In this document: one piece after another, positions 8,730 to 18,971 of the stretch
How positions within the stretch are numbered: position 1 is the first letter of the stretch
Layout of the letters: every line of letters starts with the position of its first letter
Origin: Nanobdellota archaeon
GTDB taxonomy: Archaea > Nanobdellota > Nanobdellia > Pacearchaeales > GW2011-AR1
DNA: 59,217 nt
Assembly (NCBI GenBank): GCA_030647125.1
Contig: JAUSKC010000011.1
Coordinates: 1 to 59,217, forward strand
Reading direction: 5' to 3'
Translations under genes and position numbers: made by a program
The notes under the pieces: model-generated
Databases searched by the model: none
Seen by the model: only the letters and a program-made list of their open reading frames with translations
Told to the model about the DNA's origin: nothing

Positions 8730-9671
8730 TTATTTATATTCTCCCCAATTTTCAACCGCATTTAGTGGTGGTGAAGTTAATCTCCCATATTTATTAAATG
8801 CCCCAATATCTGTAAAGTAATCAGGATGATAAAAATCACTTGTACCAGCATCTATACAAGGTGAAATACTTTGCAGTGTCATTCCAGCCGTTGTTACATT
8901 ATCAGATACCAATTCATACTTCCCTTGATATTTATCTTTGAATAAAGGGTCTGCTGAAATATTGTTGATTAGTGTTGGACTGGTCCTCCAATCAGTGCTT
9001 AAACTATTGTTATAAAAATTGTTAAAGCTAACTAATGTACCATATCCATCATGAGGCAATTCAACTCCTATATCTCTATGATTACATATTATACTATTTG
9101 TTAATGTAGTAGTGGTCGCTAAGGTTTGCCCCCAATCTTCTATATCAACTCCAGTTTGTGTTTCTCCATAAATGCTTGTTCCATCCATCGTGCAGTTATT
9201 TATTAAAGTATTCCTACTTCCTTTAATATAAGCATTTATTTCTCCATTTCCTATAGATAATATCTTTTCTAATCTCATATTATCACAATCCTTAAAGAAA
9301 ACTCCTGCCCAAGCATTTGTTATAGTCATATTTTCTAAAGTAACTGATGTTGCTCTTTCTCCATAGAATACTGAAGAAGTGAAAATATTTCTATTAAGAC
9401 CCTTGATAGTAGTTCTATCTACTCCCTGTCCTCGAATTACAAAGGGGGTATTAACTTTTAATTCTGGTTGTTCTAAATAAACTCCTTCACTAATCTTAAT
9501 TATATCTCCCGATTGAACATTATAAATTGCTTTTTGAATTGTTTTGTAAGGATGTATTTCAGTTCCATCTTCATTTTGTGAATGATTATTTTGATCTACA
9601 TAAATATCTTTTGCTGGGACTAATGAAGTCAGTCCTAACAAGGTTAATGATAGTATTTTACTTAATTTCAT
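8730..9671 (-). CDS. Secreted right-handed beta-helix protein
   Basis: Signal peptide; IYVDQNN...GTEIHPYKTIQKAIYNVQSGDIIKISEGVYLEQ (DUF1565-like) plus beta-helix rungs. Confidence 0.75.
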   Translation of the reverse strand: MKLSKILSLTLLGLTSLVPAKDIYVDQNNHSQNEDGTEIHPYKTIQKAIYNVQSGDIIKISEGVYLEQPELKVNTPFVIRGQGVDRTTIKGLNRNIFTSSVFYGERATSVTLENMTITNAWAGVFFKDCDNMRLEKILSIGNGEINAYIKGSRNTLINNCTMDGTSIYGETQTGVDIEDWGQTLATTTTLTNSIICNHRDIGVELPHDGYGTLVSFNNFYNNSLSTDWRTSPTLINNISADPLFKDKYQGKYELVSDNVTTAGMTLQSISPCIDAGTSDFYHPDYFTDIGAFNKYGRLTSPPLNAVENWGEYK

Positions 9672-9776
9672 TAGTTACTCCTATAGTATTCAGGTCTTTA
9701 TAGACAAAAACTGCCTGATTAAATGGCTTGCAAGATATATTATATAAATTTATCCCTAACGAATCCTAAATATAAA

Positions 9777-9925
9777 TCCCCTCTCCCAGAGTCGAACTGG
9801 GGATCTCCCGGGTGCTGTTTGGCAACCGAATTGGCTTATCAGGTTTCATAGTTATCCTAAACGGAATCTCCACCCTAAGTTTTACAACCTACAGCCAGAC
9901 GCTCTAACCACTGAGCTAAGAGGGG
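9777..9925 (-). tRNA. tRNA-Tyr(GTA) with about 76-nt intron (9813-9888) after position 37
   Basis: Acceptor CCCCTCT/AGAGGGG, D-stem GCTC/GAGC, anticodon stem TCTGG/CCGGG, T-arm CCCAG-TTCGACT-CTGGG, A73; CCA not encoded. Confidence 0.85.
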
Positions 9926-9981
9926 TCTTCAATTCTCTTAGCGAACGGGGTTTTCCCATGAGCTAAGAGGGGTCTTCAATT
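9912..9981. repeat. 23-nt direct repeat of the tRNA-Tyr 5' end (9912-9934 and 9959-9981)
   Basis: tgagctaagaggggtcttcaatt occurs twice exactly. Confidence 0.9.
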
Positions 9982-10083
9982 TTGTTACAAACCTATTACA
10001 GAATTATGCTTATCTGTACCTAAGCTTGATATTATTTTATGATTTGATGTTTTATAAATCTTTATTATTCAAAGAACTAATTA

Positions 10084-11478
10084 TTAAAAGTCCTCGCTTA
10101 CAGCCTTTTGATCAGCAACAAAGAAAGCCCTATTAGAATCCGACTCTTCCATTTTGCCGTTCTTTTCAAACCTTGCTTTTGCGGAAGGAAGCGCAAATCT
10201 TCCTAAAACGCCAAACTTTGAATATACAATATAAGACATTGTTCTTGTTTCCCCTGGCCCCATTCGCCTGAAATTCCATTCTATTCTTCTTGTTTTCTCA
10301 TCGACGTGTGAAGGCATCTCTCCGCCGAACCTTTCGTGCATTTTCACCAAAGGAGGCAATCTATCTGTTATATGAACGTTTTCAATATAATCCTTTGCTC
10401 TTGCATTCAATGTAACCTTTAAAGCAAATTCTCCACCCTTCGCCTTAACAAAGTTTATTTTCTTTTTTAATTCAAGATCTGTTTTCTTTATTCTTTTAGC
10501 AAGTATAACAATTGCTATAATGAAAATAATTATTAGCAATGGGAAAGTCCAGTTTGTAGATACTTTAACGTTCAAGCTCTCTCCCGGCTTTAATTGCCTA
10601 TCCCATACATAATAAACCGTCGTCCCATCTCTTTGGACAGAATCAACATCAGGAGAAATGGTGGTGAAAAGCCGCGAAATCATGTTTTTTGTTATAGTTG
10701 TCGTCGTATTTTCAACAGTGTTCCCAAGATTTGTTTTTGTTATTTGGCTTGTTCTTATTATAAAACCAGAATCTTTTTCAGTTGTGTTAAGTATATTTTT
10801 CTCGCTGAATTTTATCTTTCCTAAAACTTCAGCAGCCCCGTTAGCCACAGAAACATCTGCATTCATAGTATAAAATCCTGCAAGGAGTTTGTCAAAGTCC
10901 TCTTTGTTAAGCTCCACTTCAAAGACCTTCTTTTCATGAGGATTTAAAGAAAAACTTTTGTCAAGTGTGAAAAACTCCGATGAAAATTTTACATCCATTT
11001 TAGGAAAATAAAAATTCTTTTTGTTTGTGATGTAAATAATAATCTTTTGTGACTCGGGATTAAAGTCAGCGGCGCCTATTTCAAAAGCGTCTTTTAAATT
11101 TATTATTTCAAAGTTCAATTCCTTATTGTATTTTTGCCCGTTTTCCGCAAGTATTACATAAGGCAATGAATAAAACCCTCTGTATTGCATGCCTTCTCTT
11201 GGGTAGACCTTTAATAATATATTCTTTGTCTCTCCTTGTTTAATGCGTATAGGATCTGAGGGCTCTGTAAAAAAACCTAATTCATTATTTATTGTGAATG
11301 TCTGCCCTAATCTTTCATTTGTTATTGAAATATTAAAAGTTGCAGGCGCATTGAGGTCAGCAATCATAACTTCATTAGAACTTAATTTCTTCACAGTAAT
11401 ATCGTCGGCAGCAATTAAAGGAACAATAAGTAATGCAAGAAAAAACATCACCAAAAATTTATTTTTCATAATTTTCAT
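10084..11478 (-). CDS. Cell-surface membrane protein with extracellular beta domains and cytoplasmic DUF11-like domain
   Basis: Signal peptide, FPLLIIIFIIAIVILAKRIKK TM, C-terminal ...VHITDRLPPLV...WNFRRMGPGETRTMSYIVYSK. Confidence 0.6.
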   Translation of the reverse strand: MKIMKNKFLVMFFLALLIVPLIAADDITVKKLSSNEVMIADLNAPATFNISITNERLGQTFTINNELGFFTEPSDPIRIKQGETKNILLKVYPREGMQYRGFYSLPYVILAENGQKYNKELNFEIINLKDAFEIGAADFNPESQKIIIYITNKKNFYFPKMDVKFSSEFFTLDKSFSLNPHEKKVFEVELNKEDFDKLLAGFYTMNADVSVANGAAEVLGKIKFSEKNILNTTEKDSGFIIRTSQITKTNLGNTVENTTTTITKNMISRLFTTISPDVDSVQRDGTTVYYVWDRQLKPGESLNVKVSTNWTFPLLIIIFIIAIVILAKRIKKTDLELKKKINFVKAKGGEFALKVTLNARAKDYIENVHITDRLPPLVKMHERFGGEMPSHVDEKTRRIEWNFRRMGPGETRTMSYIVYSKFGVLGRFALPSAKARFEKNGKMEESDSNRAFFVADQKAVSEDF

Positions 11479-11524
11479 AATTGTCCCGTGTTTAAAAGCT
11501 TTATTGGAGTTAATTTTTAGAAAT

Positions 11525-11878
11525 TTAATCTAAGTAAAACTTTATTCTTTCAGACAATTTACCAAAATTCAATTTATCAATATATTCTGATGCTCCTGCT
11601 TCCAATACCAATTTTTCTACAGGCATTCCACTTTGAACAATTATAGGAATTATTTTATCAAATTTTCTAATCTGTCTTACTGCTTCAAGCCCGTCAAGAA
11701 GTGGCATCTGATAGTCAGTTATTATCAAATCATAATCTTCATTTCTTACTTTATCCACTAACTCTCTTCCATTAGACGCGGTGCTTATTTTACAATCTTC
11801 TATAATCTCTGAAAGAAAATCTTGAAGTGCTTCTCTTACATTTTCATCGTCCTCGGCAATTATAATCTTTCTAGGCAT
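11525..11878 (-). CDS. Stand-alone response regulator receiver (CheY-like)
   Basis: IIIAEDDENVREAL...DLIITDYQMPLLDGLEAVRQIR...PIIVQSG...GASEYIDKL. Confidence 0.9.
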   Translation of the reverse strand: MPRKIIIAEDDENVREALQDFLSEIIEDCKISTASNGRELVDKVRNEDYDLIITDYQMPLLDGLEAVRQIRKFDKIIPIIVQSGMPVEKLVLEAGASEYIDKLNFGKLSERIKFYLD

Positions 11879-11924
11879 TTATAACGCAAAATTTTCCTTT
11901 TTTTAAAGATTATTATACTAAGAA

Positions 11925-12428
11925 TTATTGTTTTCCTTCGAGATCAAGCCAAGCTTTTGCTTGTGTTGTGTATTCGTCACACTTTCCAATTATATACTCT
12001 TCAAAGTGTTCTATTCTTCCTGGAATTATCCATTTTTCATAAATCGCTCTCAAGAATTTGTTTCCGGCGCTTGTTTCAAATTTTCCCGCATAGTCCCTCA
12101 CCAAAGTTCCGGCAACTTTCATCTCTACGCTGCCTTCATTCATTTTAATTTTTATTCCATCGCGAACAACTTCGGTTTTCTTCAAGCCAATAATTTTAAA
12201 GTTAACCTTTATTTCCATTCTGAAAAAGTCAGTGATTTTTCTGTATCCATTCCACTCTATATCAAGGTTTTTTCCTTCACCTATAATTTTTTCAGTGTAT
12301 TTTGACTCTTCAAGATTTAGCTGCGTCTCGTCGATAAGCCAGAAATAACAAAATTTGTAAAACTCGCTGAAGTCGAACACTCCATCGTACTTCATCTTGG
12401 TTGAATAAATCTTCTCTTTTTCAGGCAT
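11925..12428 (-). CDS. Hypothetical protein
   Basis: 167-aa ORF. Confidence 0.55.
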   Translation of the reverse strand: MPEKEKIYSTKMKYDGVFDFSEFYKFCYFWLIDETQLNLEESKYTEKIIGEGKNLDIEWNGYRKITDFFRMEIKVNFKIIGLKKTEVVRDGIKIKMNEGSVEMKVAGTLVRDYAGKFETSAGNKFLRAIYEKWIIPGRIEHFEEYIIGKCDEYTTQAKAWLDLEGKQ

Positions 12429-12511
12429 AACATAAAAACAAAAATCTTATTTAAATAGTTTTTCTTTCGCAGAATTTGATAACTTCAGAAGATTAATAAG
12501 ATAATTTAGAA

Positions 12512-12814
12512 TTATTCTTCATACCACTTAACAGCTTTTTTTATCTGACCTTCTTCAATGTTTCTGTCTGCTTCAAGAGGTATCTTTTTTAAATAATCAT
12601 CAATTAAAATATATTCTCCTTTTATTTGAGGGTTTTCAACATAAATTCCATCATTTCCCTGCTTGTACATTCTCATTACTGCGGGTGCATTTTCTCTTTG
12701 GGAAATTTTAACTTTATTAACACCAGGGGCGGTTAAAAAATTTGCAACAGATCCAATAGCCCCTCCTATTATCAAACTAAAAAGACAAACTTCAAGTTTA
12801 CTTATTTCTCCCAT
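12512..12814 (-). CDS. Hypothetical membrane-anchored protein
   Basis: 100-aa ORF with N-terminal hydrophobic segment. Confidence 0.5.
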   Translation of the reverse strand: MGEISKLEVCLFSLIIGGAIGSVANFLTAPGVNKVKISQRENAPAVMRMYKQGNDGIYVENPQIKGEYILIDDYLKKIPLEADRNIEEGQIKKAVKWYEE

Positions 12815-12867
12815 AGAAAATCTATAAATATATCATTTAAAAGTATTTATGTCCTATAATAAATATC

Positions 12868-14523
12868 TTAATTCAAAATCAAAACTTTCTCAACGCTTTT
12901 GTCTTTTTCAGCCAGCAATCTCGAATTTTCGATTGCGGCCTTTGCAAAACCAATAAACAAAGGATGCGGACTTAACGGGCGTGATTTAAGTTCAGGATGC
13001 GCCTGCGTCGCAACAAAAAATAATTTATCAGAGAGTTCAATAAACTCCATTAATTTCCCATTAGGTGATTTGCCCGAAAAAACAAGTCCTTTTGATTCAA
13101 GAATTTCTATATAATTATTATTGACTTCGTATCTGTGCCTGTGCCTTTCATAAACTTCAGATGAATGATAAAGATTTTTTGCTAAACTTCCTTCTTTCAA
13201 AACCGCCGGATATTTTCCAAGACGCATTGTTCCGCCAAGATTTTTAACATCTTTTTGCTCGTTCATAATGTCAATTACCGGGTCAGCGCTTTCAGGTTTA
13301 ATTTCCGTCGTGTGCGCGTACGTCAATCCACAAACATTTCGCGCGAATTCAATTACAGCGAGCTGCATTCCTAAACATAATCCTAAAAAAGGGATATTAT
13401 TTTCACGCGCATAATTAATACATTTTATTTTTCCTTCAATTCCGCGCGAACCGAATCCACCCGGAACTAAAATTCCATTTATATTTTTAAAAACTTGATT
13501 AAAATCAGCATTAGGACTTTCCATTTCAGACGACTCAATCCATTTCAAATTTACTTTATAGCCCAAGTTGCCCTCGCAATGATCAAATGATTCAATTATC
13601 GAAGCATAAGAGTCCTTCAATTGTGTGTACTTTCCTATTATTGCAATGTTTATTTCACCTTTCGGATTATTCATATTTTCAACAAATTTTTTCCAATCGC
13701 GCAAGTCCTTTTGTTTTGGGAAAAGTTTCATTCCTGCAAGAACTTTTTCTGCAGTCATTTGTCTGTCAAGAATTAAAGGAATATCATAAATATTTTTCAC
13801 ATCAGGACCTGAAATAACATAATCGGGCTTCACCCCACAGAACGCAGCAATTTTTTTTGTGATATACTCTTCAAGGGGTTTTTCAGAACGGCAAAAAAGC
13901 ATATTCGGCTGTATTCCCATTTCTCTTAATAATCTTACAGATTGCTGAACCGGCTTTGTCTTTTGTTCTCCGACGCTGCCCATAACCGGAACAAGAGCGC
14001 AATGAATAAAGAAGACCTCATTTTCCAAAGCCAACTCACGAACGGACTCAAGAAATAATTGATTTTCTATATCTCCAACAGTGCCTCCAATTTCTATTAA
14101 AACAATTTCCGCCTCTGACTCTCGCGCAAGTTCTTTGTATAAATGCTGCAGCTCCCCTGTAATGTGTGGAATAGGTTGAACGGTCTTCCCCAAGTAGTCG
14201 CCCCTTCTTTCTTTTTCTATAACTCTCTGAAATATTTTTCCTGTTGTTATAGACGATTTATTTGTCAAAGTCAAATTCATAAATCTTTCATAATTTCCCA
14301 AATCCATGTCAACCTCCGAGCCATCATCCAAAACAAATACTTCTCCATGTTCTATAGGATTCATCGTCCCAGCGTCGACATTTATGTAAGGATCAATTTT
14401 TATAGGCACAACTTTATAGCCCTTTGATTGCAATAATTTTCCTAAAGAAGAAATAAAGAGACCTTTTCCGAGACCGGAAATAACTCCACCAGTAACTACA
14501 ATGTATCTAACCTCCCTTTCCAT
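12868..14523 (-). CDS. pyrG: CTP synthase
   Basis: YIVVTGGVISGLGKGLFISSLGKLLQSKGYKV; GATase GLCLGMQLAVIEFARNV; full length. Confidence 0.98.
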   Translation of the reverse strand: MEREVRYIVVTGGVISGLGKGLFISSLGKLLQSKGYKVVPIKIDPYINVDAGTMNPIEHGEVFVLDDGSEVDMDLGNYERFMNLTLTNKSSITTGKIFQRVIEKERRGDYLGKTVQPIPHITGELQHLYKELARESEAEIVLIEIGGTVGDIENQLFLESVRELALENEVFFIHCALVPVMGSVGEQKTKPVQQSVRLLREMGIQPNMLFCRSEKPLEEYITKKIAAFCGVKPDYVISGPDVKNIYDIPLILDRQMTAEKVLAGMKLFPKQKDLRDWKKFVENMNNPKGEINIAIIGKYTQLKDSYASIIESFDHCEGNLGYKVNLKWIESSEMESPNADFNQVFKNINGILVPGGFGSRGIEGKIKCINYARENNIPFLGLCLGMQLAVIEFARNVCGLTYAHTTEIKPESADPVIDIMNEQKDVKNLGGTMRLGKYPAVLKEGSLAKNLYHSSEVYERHRHRYEVNNNYIEILESKGLVFSGKSPNGKLMEFIELSDKLFFVATQAHPELKSRPLSPHPLFIGFAKAAIENSRLLAEKDKSVEKVLILN

Positions 14524-14612
14524 GGATATGAAAAATTTTCGTTTGCTTAAAAAGATTTGTATATTTTTGTAAGTGAACTAAAAAATTTGTTAGAATTTTT
14601 GCGGGGTGAAGG

Positions 14613-15137
14613 TTATTCTGCATCCTCTAAAGGATTGTAGAAATCTTGGTCCCTTCCAATCTTTATAGTCCCTTGTTTTTTATGCAGTTCTGACCTTCTT
14701 TTCAGCTTTTGTTCTTCTTCCCTTATTTCTTCCAACTCTCTTAATTCAGGATAAATTTCAGGATGGAAATTCAAAATGTCTCTCGAAGTTATAATCCCTA
14801 ACAATACCCCTTCTTTTATCACGGGAAGTCGTGTAAATTTGTATTTTTTCATTTTATTTATAACTTCTTCAAGGTTGGCTTCCGGGCGTATTGTGGCAAG
14901 TTTCTTAGGCGAAATTTCAATTGCTTTTATCTTGGCCAAATCTCTTTCTGACTTTTTTACAATAGCCCAAAGAATGTCTTTCTCAGCAATTATGCCTACA
15001 AGTTTTTTCCCTCTTACAAGCAAAACGCTGCCGACTTTCTTTTTTATCATAAGTTTAGAAATGTCCATAAGAGAAATAGAAGGATCCGCGGTCACCGGCT
15101 CACGCGTCATAATGTCCGAAACGAGCACTTTATGCAT
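14613..15137 (-). CDS. CBS-domain pair protein
   Basis: VSDIMTREPVTADPSISLMDISKLMIKKKVGSVLLV and second CBS repeat. Confidence 0.9.
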   Translation of the reverse strand: MHKVLVSDIMTREPVTADPSISLMDISKLMIKKKVGSVLLVRGKKLVGIIAEKDILWAIVKKSERDLAKIKAIEISPKKLATIRPEANLEEVINKMKKYKFTRLPVIKEGVLLGIITSRDILNFHPEIYPELRELEEIREEEQKLKRRSELHKKQGTIKIGRDQDFYNPLEDAE

Positions 15138-15233
15138 AACAATACAAAACATTGAAATTAATAAAGATTGTTATAAAAAAAACCACATATTTTATGCAAC
15201 AATGTTTAAAAAATCCATAGAGATTTGTTTAAT

Positions 15234-15515
15234 ATGAGTATTGAATATAAAGTAAAAGATACTGATGAATTAAAAAAATTAGAGGATGCAATGGGTAAAA
15301 TCTCCTGTTCTTTTGTTCCTGATCAAGAATATTTAGTAGAATATCTTCCTTTTTTATATCAAGGGACAGTTCAAATAAAACCTGAAAATTTTGATATAAT
15401 AAAAATTGAAAGGGGTAATATGCAATTTATAGGAATGGATAACCAAAATCATCACATCTTTCTTAAAAATGGCAGTTATACTTATAGAATTCATCTAAAT
15501 AAAGAGGAAAAATAA
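15234..15515 (+). CDS. Hypothetical protein, abuts thermosome gene
   Basis: ORF ending directly before the ATG at 15516. Confidence 0.55.
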   Translation: MSIEYKVKDTDELKKLEDAMGKISCSFVPDQEYLVEYLPFLYQGTVQIKPENFDIIKIERGNMQFIGMDNQNHHIFLKNGSYTYRIHLNKEEK

Positions 15516-17129
15516 ATGTCAGACAAACCCGTCGTTTTAATGCCTGAAGATATTCAGCGTCTTATGGGAAAGGACGCGCAGCGAAATAATATTATGGCTG
15601 CAAAATTAGTCGCTGAAATAGTAAAAACAACTCTTGGTCCTAAAGGAATGGATAAAATGTTGGTCTCTCCCACCGGGGAAATAATTGTCACAAACGACGG
15701 AGTTACAATTCTTGATGAAATGCAAATAGAACATCCTGCCGCAAAAATGATGGTTGAAATCGCGCGAACGCAAGAAAGTGAAGTTGGCGATGGAACGACA
15801 ACAGCGGTAATGCTCGCCGGCAAGTTGCTTGAAAACGCAGAAAAATTATTGGACAGAAAAATTCATCCAACTGTTATAACAAAAGGTTATCGTTTAGCCG
15901 CCGAAAAAGCTCAAGAAATATTAAAAGACATTTCTATAAGAATTACTTCAGAAGATAAAGAGGTCTTGAAGCAAATTGCAATGACTGCAATGACAGGCAA
16001 AGGAGCAGAAGACTCTCGTGAACGATTCTCAGAAATTTTAATCGCAGCCGTTTCTCAAATTTCCACAGATGGAAAAATTGACATAAATGACATTAAAATA
16101 CAAAAATCAAAAGGTGATGGAATAAAAGACACTGAATTAATTTCAGGAATAGTTTTGGATAAAGGAAAAACTTCCCAAGATATGCCTCAAATAGTTCACA
16201 ACGCAAAAATCGCTTTGATTGATTTCCCTTTGGAATTAAAAAGTCCTGAAATAAACACAAGTGTTTCAATAAATTCACCCGAACAATTGCAAAGTTTTCT
16301 AATTCAAGAAGAAAGAACAATTAAAGAAATGGTTGACCGCGTTCGTGCTTCCGGAGCAAATGTAATTTTCTGCCAAAAAGGAATAGATGACTTCGCTCAA
16401 TTTTTGTTAAGCAAGTCAAAGATCTACGCTGCCCGAAGAATTTCAAAGTCCGACATGGAAAAAATATCAAAAGCAACCGGAGGAAAGATTGTTTCAAATC
16501 TTGGATTGCTTAACTCTAATGAATTAGGAAATGCAAATATTGTTGAAGAAGTAATTCACGGAGAAGACAAACTAACTTATATTCGCGGATGCCAAAACCC
16601 TAAAGCGCTTACAATTTTAATTCGCGGAGGCACAGAACATGTAATAGACGAAATTGAACGCGCATTAAAAGATGGTTTGGGAGACATAATAAGCTCATTA
16701 AAAACAGGTTTAATCGTACCTGGTGGTGGAGCAATTGAAATGGAGCTTTCAAAACGATTAAAAGAATTTTCTCAAGGATTGAGCGGAAGAGAACAGCTTG
16801 CCGTCGAAGAATTTGCTTCTGCTTTGGAATTTATTCCTGCAACGTTAGCAGAAAACGCAGGCATTGACCCAATTGATATCTTAACAGAATTAAGATCACG
16901 CCACGACGCAGGAGAAAGAAACGTCGGGCTAAATTTATTCAACAACCGAATTGAGAATGTTTTAGAAGCGCGTATAATAGAGCCGTACCAAATTAAAAGC
17001 CAAGCAATAAATTCAGCGTCAGAAGTTGCAATAATGATATTAAGAATAGACGATGTTATTGCCTCACAAGACAAAAGAAAAAAAGGTATGAACATGAATG
17101 GTTTGCCAAATCGGTTTGAAGAATTCTAA
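15516..17129 (+). CDS. Thermosome subunit (group II chaperonin)
   Basis: [48 protein letters not shown]. Confidence 0.98.
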   Translation: MSDKPVVLMPEDIQRLMGKDAQRNNIMAAKLVAEIVKTTLGPKGMDKMLVSPTGEIIVTNDGVTILDEMQIEHPAAKMMVEIARTQESEVGDGTTTAVMLAGKLLENAEKLLDRKIHPTVITKGYRLAAEKAQEILKDISIRITSEDKEVLKQIAMTAMTGKGAEDSRERFSEILIAAVSQISTDGKIDINDIKIQKSKGDGIKDTELISGIVLDKGKTSQDMPQIVHNAKIALIDFPLELKSPEINTSVSINSPEQLQSFLIQEERTIKEMVDRVRASGANVIFCQKGIDDFAQFLLSKSKIYAARRISKSDMEKISKATGGKIVSNLGLLNSNELGNANIVEEVIHGEDKLTYIRGCQNPKALTILIRGGTEHVIDEIERALKDGLGDIISSLKTGLIVPGGGAIEMELSKRLKEFSQGLSGREQLAVEEFASALEFIPATLAENAGIDPIDILTELRSRHDAGERNVGLNLFNNRIENVLEARIIEPYQIKSQAINSASEVAIMILRIDDVIASQDKRKKGMNMNGLPNRFEEF

Positions 17130-17659
17130 TGTTAAATCTCAGTGAATTATTTAGACAAGAGTCCGGCACATTTTACAAGTTTCTTCATATATTTAATCCA
17201 GATATTTATTTAGTTGAAAGTGTCTCAGATTTCCAAGAATCAAAAATAAATCTTCCTGAATTATGGTGCAAAAAATTCTTAATCAATCGACATGGTTCGG
17301 ACGGATTATTTATATTAAAAAATGTTGGAATAAATTATCTTGATAAAGCTTCAAAAGAAAAAGGTGATTTTTTTGAAGTTCATGATGGAACTGGATCTTG
17401 TGTAATGTTTTGGGGAAGAAAAAACTCTTTGTTTGACTCTGGAACTTATTATCAAGAAATGGTTGAAAATGCTGGATTAAGAAAAAAGGATTTTATTTAC
17501 GAACTTTATTTTGGATATATCAAAGAGAAAGATCTTCCATTTATAATTAAAGTAAATAAGAATGAATTAACAACCATTATAGAAGACAAAGAAATTAATA
17601 TCTTTTTGAAATTAAAAGGATTTATCCCAAAAGATCTTGAGCCTGCTTATTCTCAATAA
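17129..17659 (+). CDS. Hypothetical protein
   Basis: 176-aa ORF overlapping the thermosome stop codon. Confidence 0.55.
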   Translation: MLNLSELFRQESGTFYKFLHIFNPDIYLVESVSDFQESKINLPELWCKKFLINRHGSDGLFILKNVGINYLDKASKEKGDFFEVHDGTGSCVMFWGRKNSLFDSGTYYQEMVENAGLRKKDFIYELYFGYIKEKDLPFIIKVNKNELTTIIEDKEINIFLKLKGFIPKDLEPAYSQ

Positions 17660-17689
17660 CTTTAAATAATTCTTTTTTCTTTCTATTTT

Positions 17690-18229
17690 ATGAAAAGAGG
17701 GTTTCAAAGAAAATACTTACCTGAATTTGTTTATGGGGGTATCGACGGTAGTGTCACAACTTTTGCAGTTGTCGCAGGAGCAATAGGCGCTTCGCTTGGT
17801 CCTGCAATCGTTTTAATTTTGGGCTTTGCGAATTTATTTGGCGACGGTTTTTCAATGGCGATGTCAAATTACCTATCAACAAAATCAAATTCTGATTTAA
17901 TGAGCTCTAAAATTAAAAGAGCTATTTTTCCCGGAAGTGTAAAAAAACCGTTAAACACTGCCTTAGTAACATTTTTTTCTTTTTTGATTATTGGAACTAT
18001 CCCATTAATTCCTTTTGTGTTAGCCCTGTTTCTTCCAATCATAAAAACTCATGAATTTCTTTATTCAATAATTTTGACTGGAATTGCTTTCCTACTCGTT
18101 GGCGCAATTAAAGGAGAAGTTGTAGGCAAACACTTTGCGCGCTCGGCTATAGAGACATTAATTATTGGAAGTTTGGCAGCATTAATCGCATTCCTCGTCG
18201 GTTTCTTATTAAAAGGAATAACTGGTTGA
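17690..18229 (+). CDS. VIT1/CCC1-family transporter
   Basis: YGGIDGSVTTFAVVAGAIGASLGPAIVLILGFANLFGDGFSMAMSNYLSTKS. Confidence 0.9.
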   Translation: MKRGFQRKYLPEFVYGGIDGSVTTFAVVAGAIGASLGPAIVLILGFANLFGDGFSMAMSNYLSTKSNSDLMSSKIKRAIFPGSVKKPLNTALVTFFSFLIIGTIPLIPFVLALFLPIIKTHEFLYSIILTGIAFLLVGAIKGEVVGKHFARSAIETLIIGSLAALIAFLVGFLLKGITG

Positions 18230-18508
18230 TTATTTTCTATCCAAAATCCTTATATTGGATAAATCTTTGATAATTGAAATTTCTAAGCTGTCATCTTTAA
18301 GTTTTTCCCTTATTTTCTTCAACGCTTTATTTCTTCCAGGTCCGCTAAGAGGTATATCATAAATATCTTTTATGGGCTCAAATACTGGTGCCTTGCCAGT
18401 AGTATTAAGTTTGCCTGCAGTAACTTTACAAAAATATCTATAATAATCCTCGGGCTTTTGGTATATCTTAAAGATACATGTATTATATTTATTCATTTTA
18501 TTTCTCAT
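18230..18508 (-). CDS. Hypothetical protein
   Basis: 92-aa ORF. Confidence 0.5.
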   Translation of the reverse strand: MRNKMNKYNTCIFKIYQKPEDYYRYFCKVTAGKLNTTGKAPVFEPIKDIYDIPLSGPGRNKALKKIREKLKDDSLEISIIKDLSNIRILDRK

Positions 18509-18551
18509 TAATAAGTTATTTATATGTTTTATTGTCTAAAAATAGGGGTTA

Positions 18552-18881
18552 TTATTTCAAAATAGAATTTATTCTCGTTTTCAAAGAGTCCTCATTCTGA
18601 AGCCCAACAATTCGGCCAAACTCTCCTCCATCTTTGAAAATTATTAAACATGGAATTCCTCCAACATTGAATTGCTGCGCGTATTTTAAATTTTCTTCAA
18701 CATTTATTTTAGCAAAGTTTAATTTGCTTTTCATTTCCTCACTTACATCCTTAAAAATAGGAGCCATCATCCTGCACGGCCCGCACCATGCAGCCCAGAA
18801 ATCAACAATTGTGGGTTTCTTATTCTGAAGAACTTCTTTCTTAAAATTATCATCGTTTAACTCTTTCACTGTCATAATCAA
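18552..18881 (-). CDS. Thioredoxin
   Basis: VDFWAAWCGPCRMMAPIF and GGIPCLIIFKDG. Confidence 0.95.
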   Translation of the reverse strand: MIMTVKELNDDNFKKEVLQNKKPTIVDFWAAWCGPCRMMAPIFKDVSEEMKSKLNFAKINVEENLKYAQQFNVGGIPCLIIFKDGGEFGRIVGLQNEDSLKTRINSILK

Positions 18882-18971
18882 AAAAAATTCCCTAGTTATT
18901 TAAATGTTACGAAGTGAAGAAGAAAAAGTGAAACAAAACATTTTTAACTTGTTTTTCGTCTATTTTAATAT

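Noticed and set aside
9813-9888. C/D-box sRNA inside the tRNA-Tyr intron
   Set aside because: A CTGA is present but no convincing RTGATGA C box at suitable spacing.
14776-15237. 153-aa + strand ORF
   Set aside because: Antisense to a clear CBS-domain protein.
18230-18508. Weak resemblance of GPGRNKALKKIREKL...ISIIKDLSNI to the C-terminal region of ribosomal protein uS11
   Set aside because: Too short and divergent to support by eye; would need HHpred.
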